A stretch of 55,971 nt of DNA from positions 1-55,971 of the forward strand of contig NZ_SMAF01000020.1 of the NCBI RefSeq assembly GCF_004343305.1, written 5' to 3'. Of this stretch, positions 1 to 7,918 are shown piece by piece (position 1 is the stretch's first letter; each line of letters opens with the position of its first letter). This DNA comes from Pseudofulvimonas gallinarii. Its GTDB lineage: Bacteria; Pseudomonadota; Gammaproteobacteria; Xanthomonadales; UBA2363. Under the pieces are notes generated by a model. That model worked only from the letters and a program-made list of their open reading frames with translations, was not told where the DNA came from and ran no database searches. Position numbers and translations under genes: made by a program.

Positions 1-35
1 CGCTTGTCCGCAGGTACCTCGCTCTTGCGTCCCAT
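1..35 (-). CDS. Possible 5' end of an insertion-sequence transposase (partial, runs off the left edge)
   Basis: An ATG at 35 is preceded by a purine-rich GAGGAG-like ribosome site and opens a frame reading MGRKSEVPADK before the window ends. The residues resemble the start of helix-turn-helix subunits of some IS transposases (ending in PADKR or PAEQR), but 11 residues are too few for assignment. Support comes from position: just upstream, the DUF2857 reading frame loses its family sequence at a TGT, and many IS ends begin with TG. It could equally be another short ICE gene. Confidence 0.3.
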   Translation of the reverse strand, partial: MGRKSEVPADK

Positions 36-56
36 GCCTCGCTCCTCGATGGTTGG

Positions 57-449
57 CTAACATTCCATCGGGTCCAGGGACCTGGGGGCAAGACACTTGG
101 GCAGTCCGAGGATGTCGCGGCGCAGCGCCACTTCTTGATGCGTGAGGCCGTAGAACTTGCTGACCATCTCCGTGCTCGCTCCCAGGCGCAGCATGCGGTC
201 CACCGTGGCGATCTCCCGCTCCACGTCGTGCACCTGGCTCAGCAGCCGCTTCAACACTTCCCGGTTCACCGACACCGAACACTACGACACCGTGGCATTC
301 ACCAGCATGCTCACGAGTTCGGGGTGCTTTAGCGCATCCAGCTCCTCCTCGCCGAAGCCCATCGCCTTGCAGCGGCGCAACTGGCCGTTGCGCAGGTCAT
401 GCAGGGCCTGGGCGATCACGGCCTGGTTGAGCGGGTGCGGTGCCGACAT
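57..449 (-). pseudogene. DUF2857-family ICE protein, interrupted by an in-frame stop and altered at its 3' end
   Basis: ATG at 449, with GGAGG eight bases upstream, starts 18 bases after parB. The frame reads 55 codons (MSAPHPLNQAV...NATVS), hits TAG at 284-282, then continues in the same frame (CSVSVNREVLKRLL...) to a second stop at 59-57. Both halves look like DUF2857, where I recall tryptophan (TGG) at the TAG position, so one base change explains the break. After GLPK (about position 95) the sequence no longer resembles the family, and the total of about 130 codons is shorter than the roughly 180 I expect. A GTG at 275 could restart translation of the second part. A sequencing error is possible. 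Confidence 0.7.
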
Positions 450-466
450 ACGGGAGCCTCCTGCGC

Positions 467-2110
467 TCAGGAATCCTGGCTCGCTACGCCGGCTTCCAGA
501 TCCAGCAACCGGCGCGCCAGGCGCAGCAGACGGAACAGCTTCACCAGCCCGGCATCGCTCAGGCGTGTGGCCGAGCCGCCGTGGCCATGCAGCAGCGGCC
601 CAAGGTCATCGGCCAGCCGCGCGCTGTCCAGCCCGGTCGCGGGTGCCGGCGCGGTGCTCAGCGCGTGCAGCAGGGTCAGCATCGCACGCGCGAACGCCGG
701 CAGCGCCTTCGCCTGGCCCACGGCCGGCGTCACGCAGACGAAGCCGATGCCGCCATCGCTGGCTTCGATGTGGTCGGCCACCGCCGCTTCCCCCGCGATC
801 TCGCGAGCGAACTGCGCGATATGCACGCGCAGGCGATCCGGCACGTCCAGGCCCGGCTCGATGTACCAGACATCCGAGATGGGAAAGAGCCCGCCAACCT
901 GCACCGGGATCGCACGCAGCGCATCTGCCTCAAAGTCGCGTAGCTTGTCGCCGAGCTGATCCGCGACCATCCGCTGGATGGACTGCAGGCGCTCGGTGGT
1001 CGGGGCCGGCGTCACGATGTGCCCCTGCAGGCGCTCGTCGCGCTGCCCGTCCCGGGCGTTTGGTGCAGCGGCAGGTGGTGCCGAGGGTGTCTCTGCCGGT
1101 GGCGCGACGGGCGAGGTGTCCCGTGGCGTTGGCGCCGCGGGCGGCAGTTGCGGCGTGATGGCTGGCGCCGCAGGTGCGACAGGCGTTGCCGGGTTCGGCG
1201 CGGCCGGCTCGCTGGTCAATGCTCGCTGACGGCTTTCGCTGTCATCGACCTCCAATGCCAGCGTGTCGTAGTCCGCTTCCAGCAGCTCGGCCATCTGACC
1301 CACCAGTTCGTCCTGCACGCGCTGGGGCGAGAAGCCCTCCGGCCGCGTGTCGAACTGCGACAGCACATCCTGAAACAGCGAAGCGAAGTCCACGGTCAGC
1401 GGCCGGCCCAGCGCACGCCGCTCCCAGGTGCGCTCGCACGCCTTGCGCAGCACTGCGAGCCGGTCCACCTGATGCCGGCCCAATCCGCCGTACAACAGCG
1501 TCGGGATCGCCGGCAGCAGATAGCGCACCGCATCGTTCATGCGGCTGATGTGTGACTGCGGCACCGGATAGCCGTCGGCAGTCAGCCGCCGCGCGAGTTC
1601 GCTCTGCGACAGCGCCTGGCCGCTTTCCTGCTCGTAGAACTCGCGCGCCTTCTCGATGCCCAAGGCCCGCTCGATGAAGGCCAGCCCGCCGCGCAGCTCG
1701 TTCTCGGCCAGATGCCCGGTCAGCGCCACGATCTCGCCGCGCGCCGGCCACGGGCGGAACAGGAACGCAATGCGGAAGAAGCGTTCCTCCTTGGTCTCGC
1801 TCCACAATTCGCGCAGGATGGCGAGCCGCGTATTGCCACCGTTCCTGATGATGTAGTGCGCCTCGCCCGGCCGGCGCGTGATCGCCGGCGGCGCGTCCAG
1901 CCCGCGTTCGCGGATCGACGCCTTGATTTCCTCGTAGGCCGGGTTGCGCGTCACGCGCGGGTCATGTTCATAGGGGCGCAGCTCGTCCAGCGTCACCACC
2001 ATCGGTGTGTCGGCGATGGGGTCGGTCAACGCCCCGGCCGAAGGACCGCTGCGTTCGAAGCCCTTGGCCAGCAGCTTGGCGGCCATGTCCTGCGGCGTCG
2101 GCTCAGCCAT
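467..2110 (-). CDS. parB: ParB-family protein of PFGI-1/ICEclc-class ICEs
   Basis: This 547-residue protein has an N-terminal ParB/Srx-like domain (about residues 35-130) with the conserved RNGGNTRLA stretch, where chromosomal ParB proteins carry their nucleotide-binding arginine motif. A central helical region follows, then a Pro/Ala-rich linker (about 300-350) and a C-terminal domain special to the ICE family. It belongs with the upstream parA, and its start overlaps the shi-like stop by 8 bases, so the genes are probably translated together. In ICEs of this kind parB is thought to help element maintenance after excision; its DNA site is not identifiable here. Much longer than chromosomal ParB. 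Confidence 0.9.
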   Translation of the reverse strand: MAEPTPQDMAAKLLAKGFERSGPSAGALTDPIADTPMVVTLDELRPYEHDPRVTRNPAYEEIKASIRERGLDAPPAITRRPGEAHYIIRNGGNTRLAILRELWSETKEERFFRIAFLFRPWPARGEIVALTGHLAENELRGGLAFIERALGIEKAREFYEQESGQALSQSELARRLTADGYPVPQSHISRMNDAVRYLLPAIPTLLYGGLGRHQVDRLAVLRKACERTWERRALGRPLTVDFASLFQDVLSQFDTRPEGFSPQRVQDELVGQMAELLEADYDTLALEVDDSESRQRALTSEPAAPNPATPVAPAAPAITPQLPPAAPTPRDTSPVAPPAETPSAPPAAAPNARDGQRDERLQGHIVTPAPTTERLQSIQRMVADQLGDKLRDFEADALRAIPVQVGGLFPISDVWYIEPGLDVPDRLRVHIAQFAREIAGEAAVADHIEASDGGIGFVCVTPAVGQAKALPAFARAMLTLLHALSTAPAPATGLDSARLADDLGPLLHGHGGSATRLSDAGLVKLFRLLRLARRLLDLEAGVASQDS

Positions 2111-2351
2111 CGCTGCTCTCCCGAGACGCCGTCAGTACCTGTCGATCGGCGCGGCGAAGCTGCGCGCGTGCGTTGCGGCTGGCGCGGTGGTCGCTCGCAG
2201 TCGAGCTGGTATAGATCGCGGCGCAGCCGGGCTTGGTGAACATCAGGTGCCCGCCGCGCGTGCGTTTCACGTGCCAGCCTTCGCCCAGCGCGAACTCGAT
2301 CAGCGCACGCAGTCGCGCATGGCCGCGGGCCAGTTCATGCGAATTCGCCAT
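2103..2351 (-). CDS. shi: Small HicA-like protein between parA and parB (shi-like)
   Basis: This 82-residue protein starts inside the last bases of parA (17-base overlap) and ends 8 bases inside parB. It contains GWHVKRTRGGHLMF (residues 25-38), the pattern of the HicA/dsRBD-like fold with the conserved histidine (His35). In ICEclc the gene at this position is, as I recall, called shi and acts with parA to slow growth of cells preparing for transfer; position and size match. The symbol is given by synteny, not by sequence comparison. A HicA-type RNA-cleaving activity is inference only, and no hicB partner is present. Confidence 0.72.
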   Translation of the reverse strand: MANSHELARGHARLRALIEFALGEGWHVKRTRGGHLMFTKPGCAAIYTSSTASDHRASRNARAQLRRADRQVLTASRESSDG

Positions 2352-3201
2352 GACTGGCTCCCCCTGCGCGGCCTCTGCCGGTAACGCACGCAAAGCGCTC
2401 CCGCCATGCCGGGAACAGCTCGCCAGCCAGCGCACGCATCGTCTCCAACGCCGCAGGTGCAGTGCGGCCCACCGGCTGCCGGTACTCGACGCGATGCACT
2501 GGCAGTCCCCGTGTTGCAGCACGTGGGTAGGCTTCGATGGCCGGGACGTCGGTGTTCAGGACCTGTATGCCAGCGCGCGCCTGGAACACTTGTCGCAGGG
2601 CCTGCTGGATCAGTCGGGCGTTCGACGAAACCGGATGCACACGGTTGATGAGCAAGCGCAGCGGTGGCGGCTCGATGCCGAGGTGCCGATACGGCGCGAT
2701 GTCCTCGATCAGTTGCAGCGTGCCGCGCCTCAGCTCACGCGCCGCCAGGATTTCCGGCGTCACCGGTGACAGCGCCAGACTGGAGGCCAGTACCGCCATC
2801 TCCAGCAGCACACTGCGCGCTCCCTGGGTATCGATCACCAGCAGGTCGTAGTGCGGCGCCAGCGCGGGGAGCAGGTGACGCAGGCGCAGCCGGCCGTCGG
2901 GTGCGTGCAGCAGCAGTGTGTTCAGTTCGCCGCGATGGTCGTTCGACACCACCAGGTCGAGACCCGCCACAGCGGTCTGCGAAGCCAATCGCTCGATACG
3001 CTGCTCATTGAAGGCCAGCAACTCATAGATGCCGGCAGGCGCATGCGTGTCGAGCGTGAAGTAGCTCGACAAGGTGGGCTGTACGTCCAGGTCCAGCAGC
3101 AGCACGCGCAGTCCCGCATCGGCGATGAAGCCGCCCAGGTTCGCTGCGGTGGTCGTCTTGCCGACGCCACCCTTGGTCGAAATGATGGATACCACCTGCA
3201 T
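2335..3201 (-). CDS. parA: ParA-type Walker ATPase of the ICE
   Basis: This 288-residue P-loop ATPase carries the deviant Walker A motif KGGVGKTTT at residues 10-18, a DLDVQPTLS segment (about 43-51) and a DTQGARS Walker B-like stretch. I chose ATG 3201 because GAGGAG lies about seven bases upstream; an ATG at 3216 would add five residues and disrupt this site. It is first of the coupled parA-shi-parB set and sits 40 bases downstream of alpA. ParA of this family acts in partition-like stability of the element. Intact and of normal length. Confidence 0.92.
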   Translation of the reverse strand: MQVVSIISTKGGVGKTTTAANLGGFIADAGLRVLLLDLDVQPTLSSYFTLDTHAPAGIYELLAFNEQRIERLASQTAVAGLDLVVSNDHRGELNTLLLHAPDGRLRLRHLLPALAPHYDLLVIDTQGARSVLLEMAVLASSLALSPVTPEILAARELRRGTLQLIEDIAPYRHLGIEPPPLRLLINRVHPVSSNARLIQQALRQVFQARAGIQVLNTDVPAIEAYPRAATRGLPVHRVEYRQPVGRTAPAALETMRALAGELFPAWRERFACVTGRGRAGGASHGEFA

Positions 3202-3241
3202 GGTGCGACTCCTCATGGAAGGGATTCCGGGGGGCGCGGGC

Positions 3242-3469
3242 TCACGCCCGCTCCCTGAGTCGATCGGTGATCCACTGATCGATCTCCACCGAATCCCAGC
3301 CGATGGCGCGTACCCCGAGGCGCAGGGGCTTGGGAAACTTGCCCTCCTTGATCAGGTTGTAGATGTGGGCGCGCTTGAAGCCGGTCTTGGCCTCGACTTC
3401 CGCGCGGCGCAGGATGCGGTGTTCGTTCGGCGTCGCGGTGGCGATGGTCTGGGCAGTCACGAGGGTCAC
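3242..3469 (-). CDS. alpA: AlpA-family helix-turn-helix regulator
   Basis: This 75-residue MerR/excisionase-like winged helix protein contains LRRAEVEAKTGFKRAHIYNL (about residues 20-39), the standard AlpA recognition helix region, followed by a tryptophan-containing wing (WDSVEIDQW). In this ICE family alpA lies directly upstream of parA and is taken to control the core module or excision. It is 40 bases from parA and probably shares its transcript. The protein is complete. Confidence 0.88.
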   Translation of the reverse strand: MTLVTAQTIATATPNEHRILRRAEVEAKTGFKRAHIYNLIKEGKFPKPLRLGVRAIGWDSVEIDQWITDRLRERA

Positions 3470-3570
3470 TCCTTGGCGCTGTGTAGCGACGGTGATGGAC
3501 GTGCCCCGTATTCAATAGCGCGGTTCCCGCGCAGTCACCGCAAGTGCAGGCTCGCCATCTGCACTTGCAG

Positions 3571-4332
3571 TCAGCGGTCCTGGGTGGCGAGATGACGCCT
3601 GGCTGCCGAAAACTTCGCCCACAGCGTTCGCTCGCTGATTCCGGACTTGTCGCCGTAGTGGGCAACCAGCGCACTGATGACCGATTCCAGCGTCTCGAAG
3701 GACGAATAGGGAACGCCATTGGGCGACATGCCCAACAGCAGGGTCAGAAGACCGCCAACGATGTTCAGGTAGGTGGACTCACTGCGGGCGCCCGGCACCC
3801 CGGAACGCTTCTCGCGCTCCGTGCGCGCCTGGTGCTCCTGGCTGAGCGTCTGGAACTGGGCATAGAGCGCATCCCAGGCTTGCACCCTGTCGGCGAGTTG
3901 GAGCTTCAACGCCTCGCGATCCATGACCAGTGCCTGCACGGCATTGACACTGATGGCCGGATGCAGGTGGCGCTCGAAGGCATCGAACAGGAAGGCCGGT
4001 CGCTGGTCGGGATAGAAACGGATCATCCATGCCTTCAGATCGACGTGGCGGATCGTGAGGCCAGGGTCATCGAGCAAGGCGGGATCGTTGCTCGTGAGGC
4101 CATCCTTGCCGTAGGGAAGGTCGAGATGCACCAGTGCGTCATAGATCCGTTCCGCGTTGAGACGAAGCTGTGGCCAGCGTGCCAGTTCGGGGTGCTCAGG
4201 CAAGCGGTTCATCCCCTTGGCGACACCGAGGATGCGGCACTCGAAGCGCGACAGCCCCGCCCACTGGATGGCCGCCTCGATCGGACGGTAAAAGACCTTG
4301 GCTTGGTGGCCGGATGAAGGTGGCTTTCGCAT
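3571..4332 (-). CDS. Conserved hypothetical ICE protein
   Basis: I do not recognise a function. The protein has 253 residues from ATG 4332, which has GGGAG about six bases upstream; an open frame reaching 4587 lacks protein-like composition. The middle part (about residues 155-195) is helical and charged. The C-terminal third (YLNIVGGLLTLLLG...) resembles a segment common in hypothetical proteins of pseudomonad and xanthomonad islands. It is about 100 bases upstream of alpA on the same strand and may be the first gene of that unit. No membrane signal or catalytic motif is evident; the short hydrophobic run near residue 195 is probably structural. Confidence 0.7.
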   Translation of the reverse strand: MRKPPSSGHQAKVFYRPIEAAIQWAGLSRFECRILGVAKGMNRLPEHPELARWPQLRLNAERIYDALVHLDLPYGKDGLTSNDPALLDDPGLTIRHVDLKAWMIRFYPDQRPAFLFDAFERHLHPAISVNAVQALVMDREALKLQLADRVQAWDALYAQFQTLSQEHQARTEREKRSGVPGARSESTYLNIVGGLLTLLLGMSPNGVPYSSFETLESVISALVAHYGDKSGISERTLWAKFSAARRHLATQDR

Positions 4333-4984
4333 GGCTGCTCCCAGGTAACCGGAATCAGGACATCTGTTTCCCTCGTTGATTGGAATCGCTGCCGGGTGCG
4401 CCTTCACGTCGCGAGACGGTGGCGGCTTGGCTTGTGGGAAAGGCCGGGATGACGGATGTTCACCAGCCGCCGCCTGTCGATATGGCGCTTGTCCAACAGC
4501 ACCGAGCCTCTGCGTCGCGGTATGCTTCGAGGGGTTGACTGCCCATGGCAGGATGGCTCGATAACGAGGTTTTGCTACAGACGCCATCGAGGCGAAAGAC
4601 GGATTTGGTCTTCTCGCGTTAGAGCCTGGTTGTCACCGGCGTGCAAGACAGCGACGGTCTGTCAGCAGACGCGGTTCGGGCGGAATCAGGTGTGGTGATG
4701 CCGCTTAGACGGGGTGCGACGAGGTTTCGGGCAAGACCCCAGCGGTCTGCCTCCAGATCGACAAAGCATGACTCCCCGTTTCTCTCACGCGTGCGAAAGA
4801 GCCGTTTGGTGGCTCCTGCGACGGAATCGAGCGGTGAAGAGGTGAGATCACCCGTCGGATTTCATAGGGTGCTGGCAGCCCGCTGATACCTCCCCCGAAC
4901 AGGACCGCTCGCAATGGAGCGGCGCGGTCACCAGAACTGCAAGAGGCAGGCATGGGCTAGATTGACTGCCCTCCATTTTTGCGT
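4333..4984. other. Non-coding stretch between ICE core and cargo
   Basis: No convincing gene is seen on either strand; the short open frames have arginine/proline-rich products and no ribosome sites. A hairpin CCGCTC-N6-GAGCGG lies at 4905-4922. The last 60 bases become AT-rich toward the hipBA promoter. This stretch marks the junction where cargo has been added beside the core. Confidence 0.5.
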
Positions 4985-5025
4985 TCAAATATGAATGCTT
5001 ATTCGAAAAATAAGCTCACATTTGA
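4985..5025 (+). promoter_or_regulatory. Nested inverted repeats upstream of hipB (candidate autoregulatory operator)
   Basis: An outer repeat TCAAAT (4985-4990)/ATTTGA (5020-5025) encloses a perfect inner repeat GCTTATT-cgaaa-AATAAGC (4997-5015), in an AT-rich block ending 11 bases before hipB. HipB-type antitoxins repress their own operons by binding such repeats. A TTGACT sequence at about 4961 could serve as -35. The operator role is inference. Confidence 0.5.
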
Positions 5026-5036
5026 GGCGATAAAAG

Positions 5037-5447
5037 ATGTCTTCTTCCGAGCAAAAACGTTCTGGCGCGCAAGTGGCGATGCCGCTGCCTGTCGCGCGCG
5101 CGCTGCGCCGCTTGGGGCAGGACATCTCGGCAGCGCGGCGCATGCGCCGCCTGAGCCAGGAAGACCTTGCGCAACGCATCGGCACGTCCCTGAGCACCGT
5201 CAGGCGCATGGAAGATGGCTATGCCGGCACCGCGCTGCACACCTTCCTGCGCGCGCTGCACGTGCTGGGCCGGCTCGATGACCTGGCCCAGGCGATGACC
5301 CTGGAGAACGATGCGCTCGGCATGGAACTGGTGCGGGAGCAACTGCCGCAGCGGGTACGCACCTCTGCCGGCAGGAAGCGGCAGGCGGGCCCCGTCGTCG
5401 GCAAAGGCGATGCGCCCGCGCCTGCCGATGACCTGGAGGGTTTTTGA
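5037..5447 (+). CDS. hipB: HipB-like XRE-family antitoxin/repressor
   Basis: This 136-residue protein carries a helix-turn-helix domain at about residues 22-80 (LGQDISAARRMRRLSQEDLA...IGTSLSTVRRMEDG), typical of Cro/C1 regulators. Its TGA (5445-5447) overlaps the ATG of hipA (5447), the usual coupled arrangement in which antitoxin comes first. By family it should bind HipA and repress the promoter through the repeats just upstream. The C-terminal 40 residues are basic and low-complexity. An alternative start further upstream (4979) is in another frame and is not supported. Confidence 0.85.
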   Translation: MSSSEQKRSGAQVAMPLPVARALRRLGQDISAARRMRRLSQEDLAQRIGTSLSTVRRMEDGYAGTALHTFLRALHVLGRLDDLAQAMTLENDALGMELVREQLPQRVRTSAGRKRQAGPVVGKGDAPAPADDLEGF

Positions 5448-6691
5448 TGGCAGCGCCTCGGCCCACACGACGTCCGGACCTCGAAGTCCACCTGGGGGCG
5501 AGCGGCCTGGTCGTGGGGCGCCTGCATCTGGGCAGCGGCCGGCGCAGCGCGTTCAGCTACGACGAAGGCTGGCTGCGTGATGCCCGTTTCTTCACGCTGT
5601 CGCCCGATCTCCAGCCGGTGGCCGGCGTGCAGCATCCCCGGCAGGTGTTCTTCCTCGCGCTGGAGGACACCGCGCCCGACGCCTGGGGCGAGCGCGTCAT
5701 CCGGCGCGCCCATGCGAAGCTGCGGCAGGAAGACCGCGACACGCCTGCACTGGACCCGGTGGACTTCGTGATGTGGGTGGATGACGAGGCGCGCGTCGGT
5801 GCGCTGCGCCTGTTCGATCCGCAATCTGGCGCCTACCTGCGCGCCGGAGGAGCGAACCGGCATGTGCCACCGCTGGTGGAACTGGACAAGGTGCTCCACG
5901 CGGCCCGCGCCCTGGAAGACGGAACGGAAAGCGTGCAGGACCTGCGCTACCTGCTCGGGCAAGGCACGTCGCTGGGAGGGGCCAGACCGAAGTCCACGGT
6001 GCGGGACACCGATGGCCGCCTGGCGGTCGGCAAATTTCCCAGCCAGGCGGATCGGCGCGACGTGATCCGGGGCGAAGTGCTGGCCATGCAACTGGCGGAC
6101 AAGGCCGGCATTCGCGTGGCTCCGGCGCGTGTGGAAGTGATCGGCGGCACGGCGGTCGCCATCATCCGGCGTTTCGACCGCACCGACGATGGCGCTCGCA
6201 TCCCCTACGTGTCGGCCGCGACGATGCTCCAGTCCGATGGCCGCGATGCGACGCGCGCCTACACCGAACTGGTGGACGTGCTGTTGCAGGCAGGCGCCGA
6301 TCCGATTGCCGAAATCCATGAGCTGTGGCGCCGCCTGGTCTTCAACTTCCTGATCTGCAACACCGACGACCACCTGCGCAACACCGGCTTCCTGTACGAC
6401 GCGCGCCAGCGCGGCTGGCGCCTGTCGCCGGCCTTCGACCTGAACCCGATGCCGGGCGACCGGCGCGAGAGCAAGACCTGGCTGAGCGAGGACACAGGCG
6501 TTATCGACAGCCGTGACATGCTGATGGCCACCGCGTCGTATTTCAGGCTGGATGCTGCGCAAGCGCAGGCGATCTGGAGCGAAGTGGCCCAGGCCGTGGC
6601 GGGCTGGCGTGCATTGGCCCGGGGATTGGGCATGCGCGGTACCGACCTGCTGGATTTCGAGCCGGCGTTCGTCGAATCGACCACGCCCTGA
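5447..6691 (+). CDS. hipA: HipA-family serine/threonine kinase toxin
   Basis: This 414-residue protein has the HipA N-terminal subdomain, a loop GTSLGGARPK (173-182) equivalent to the autophosphorylated serine loop of E. coli HipA, the catalytic motif NTDDHLRN (305-312) and the metal-binding AFDLNP (329-334). All key residues appear intact. HipA kinases inactivate aminoacyl-tRNA synthetases and cause growth arrest; the specific target here is unknown. It is translationally coupled to hipB and converges on jetD with a 21-base gap. Confidence 0.88.
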   Translation: MAAPRPTRRPDLEVHLGASGLVVGRLHLGSGRRSAFSYDEGWLRDARFFTLSPDLQPVAGVQHPRQVFFLALEDTAPDAWGERVIRRAHAKLRQEDRDTPALDPVDFVMWVDDEARVGALRLFDPQSGAYLRAGGANRHVPPLVELDKVLHAARALEDGTESVQDLRYLLGQGTSLGGARPKSTVRDTDGRLAVGKFPSQADRRDVIRGEVLAMQLADKAGIRVAPARVEVIGGTAVAIIRRFDRTDDGARIPYVSAATMLQSDGRDATRAYTELVDVLLQAGADPIAEIHELWRRLVFNFLICNTDDHLRNTGFLYDARQRGWRLSPAFDLNPMPGDRRESKTWLSEDTGVIDSRDMLMATASYFRLDAAQAQAIWSEVAQAVAGWRALARGLGMRGTDLLDFEPAFVESTTP

Positions 6692-6712
6692 CGACATCGG
6701 CAGGACATACCG

Positions 6713-7918
6713 CTACGGCCGAGAATCATCTTGAACTGTTGTCGCCAACGCCGCGCATAGCGAGCGATAGCCGATGCGTTCCTGTTCCAGCCGCAGCTGT
6801 GGCCGGATTCGGTCATTACGCAAGTCGTCGTAGAGAGCGGCTTCCTCATCGATCAGTCGGGACAAGGGCAGCGTATGGCGTTTGTCGAGGGGCTCCTCAC
6901 CCCATTGAGGTGCGTGGGCCATCAGGGTAGAGCGGTCCATGAGGAACGAAGCGGCTAGCGGGAAATACTTTCGCAGGCTGTCCAGAATGGCAAAGCCATG
7001 GGTATCGATGTCTCCCCAATAGTGCAGAGAGGCGCGATGCAGCCAGTTGGCTCGGGCGAGCGCTCCCCAGCCATAGCCGGCACCGAACACGACGATGGCA
7101 CTGGAGACCGGTGGGAATGCCAGGAAGTTCACCTCGTTTTCGGTGATGAAAACACGCTGCGCAGGCAAGGTGAGCGTGGCGAAGCTGTCCTCATCCAGGG
7201 TGATGTCGGTCAGTCCCGTGCAGCCGGGAAGCTGGGGCAGTTGCGGATCGAGCAAGCGCAGGCGGATGCGGACGGGCTTGCCGAGAAAGCCGTAGCGACG
7301 GGCAAACCCCGCCATCCCGGCCGCAGCGTGGTCGATGGCTTCCGGCGGCAAAGCCAGATCCAGCCACTGAGCCAGCGTACCGCGATGGGCTTCGATGAAC
7401 TTGCTGTCCACGCCCGGTGCGTCGACCTGCCGAAGATAGACGCCGGGGCGCGGATGGGCTTGCACCCAGGCCACCACGGCCAGCAGGCGTGGCCAGTGTT
7501 CGGCCAGCGCCAAGGTCTGCAGCGGCGATCTGTGCAGCCACGGCAGCAGGGCGGGTTGCGCTTCGGCAGTGTGCTGCCAGAGCGCCTGGAACCGGTGGGC
7601 ATCGCCGGTCTTGCCGATCATCGCCAGCGCGTCTTCCAGCATATCGATCCAGAGCGTGTCCGGCAGGCGCTGCCGGCCCTGCACCCGGTGCGTCCACTCG
7701 CGCCATTCAATGCGCACGCATGGCGTGGCGCTGATGTCGCGCACCCAGCCGCGCACGGCATCGAAACGGTTGCTGAGGTCGGCGGTGGACGGCGACTTCA
7801 GCGACAGCCGCAACGGCCAGCCCAGCGTGCCGTCGCCGACCACGGCACGCAGCAACTCGCCGCGCTGCCACAGCCGCTCGACCTGCGCACGAAGGTCGGC
7901 GGGCTGGCTCCATGTCAT
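6713..7918 (-). CDS. jetD: Wadjet nuclease subunit JetD
   Basis: This 401-residue protein has an N-terminal DUF3322-like half and a C-terminal DUF2220/Toprim-like half related to topoisomerase VI A. The acidic metal site is visible as Glu260 in ITENE and Asp303/Asp305 in HYWGDIDTHGF. By family it is the subunit that cuts plasmid DNA after the SMC-like JetABC complex has sensed a small circle. Its ATG overlaps the jetC stop by 4 bases (ATGA). Complete, and last gene of the operon. Confidence 0.93.
   Translation of the reverse strand: MTWSQPADLRAQVERLWQRGELLRAVVGDGTLGWPLRLSLKSPSTADLSNRFDAVRGWVRDISATPCVRIEWREWTHRVQGRQRLPDTLWIDMLEDALAMIGKTGDAHRFQALWQHTAEAQPALLPWLHRSPLQTLALAEHWPRLLAVVAWVQAHPRPGVYLRQVDAPGVDSKFIEAHRGTLAQWLDLALPPEAIDHAAAGMAGFARRYGFLGKPVRIRLRLLDPQLPQLPGCTGLTDITLDEDSFATLTLPAQRVFITENEVNFLAFPPVSSAIVVFGAGYGWGALARANWLHRASLHYWGDIDTHGFAILDSLRKYFPLAASFLMDRSTLMAHAPQWGEEPLDKRHTLPLSRLIDEEAALYDDLRNDRIRPQLRLEQERIGYRSLCAALATTVQDDSRP

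Noticed and set aside
5219-6697. 492-codon minus-strand frame opposite hipA
   Set aside because: Antisense shadow; hipA on the plus strand has all kinase motifs and is coupled to hipB.
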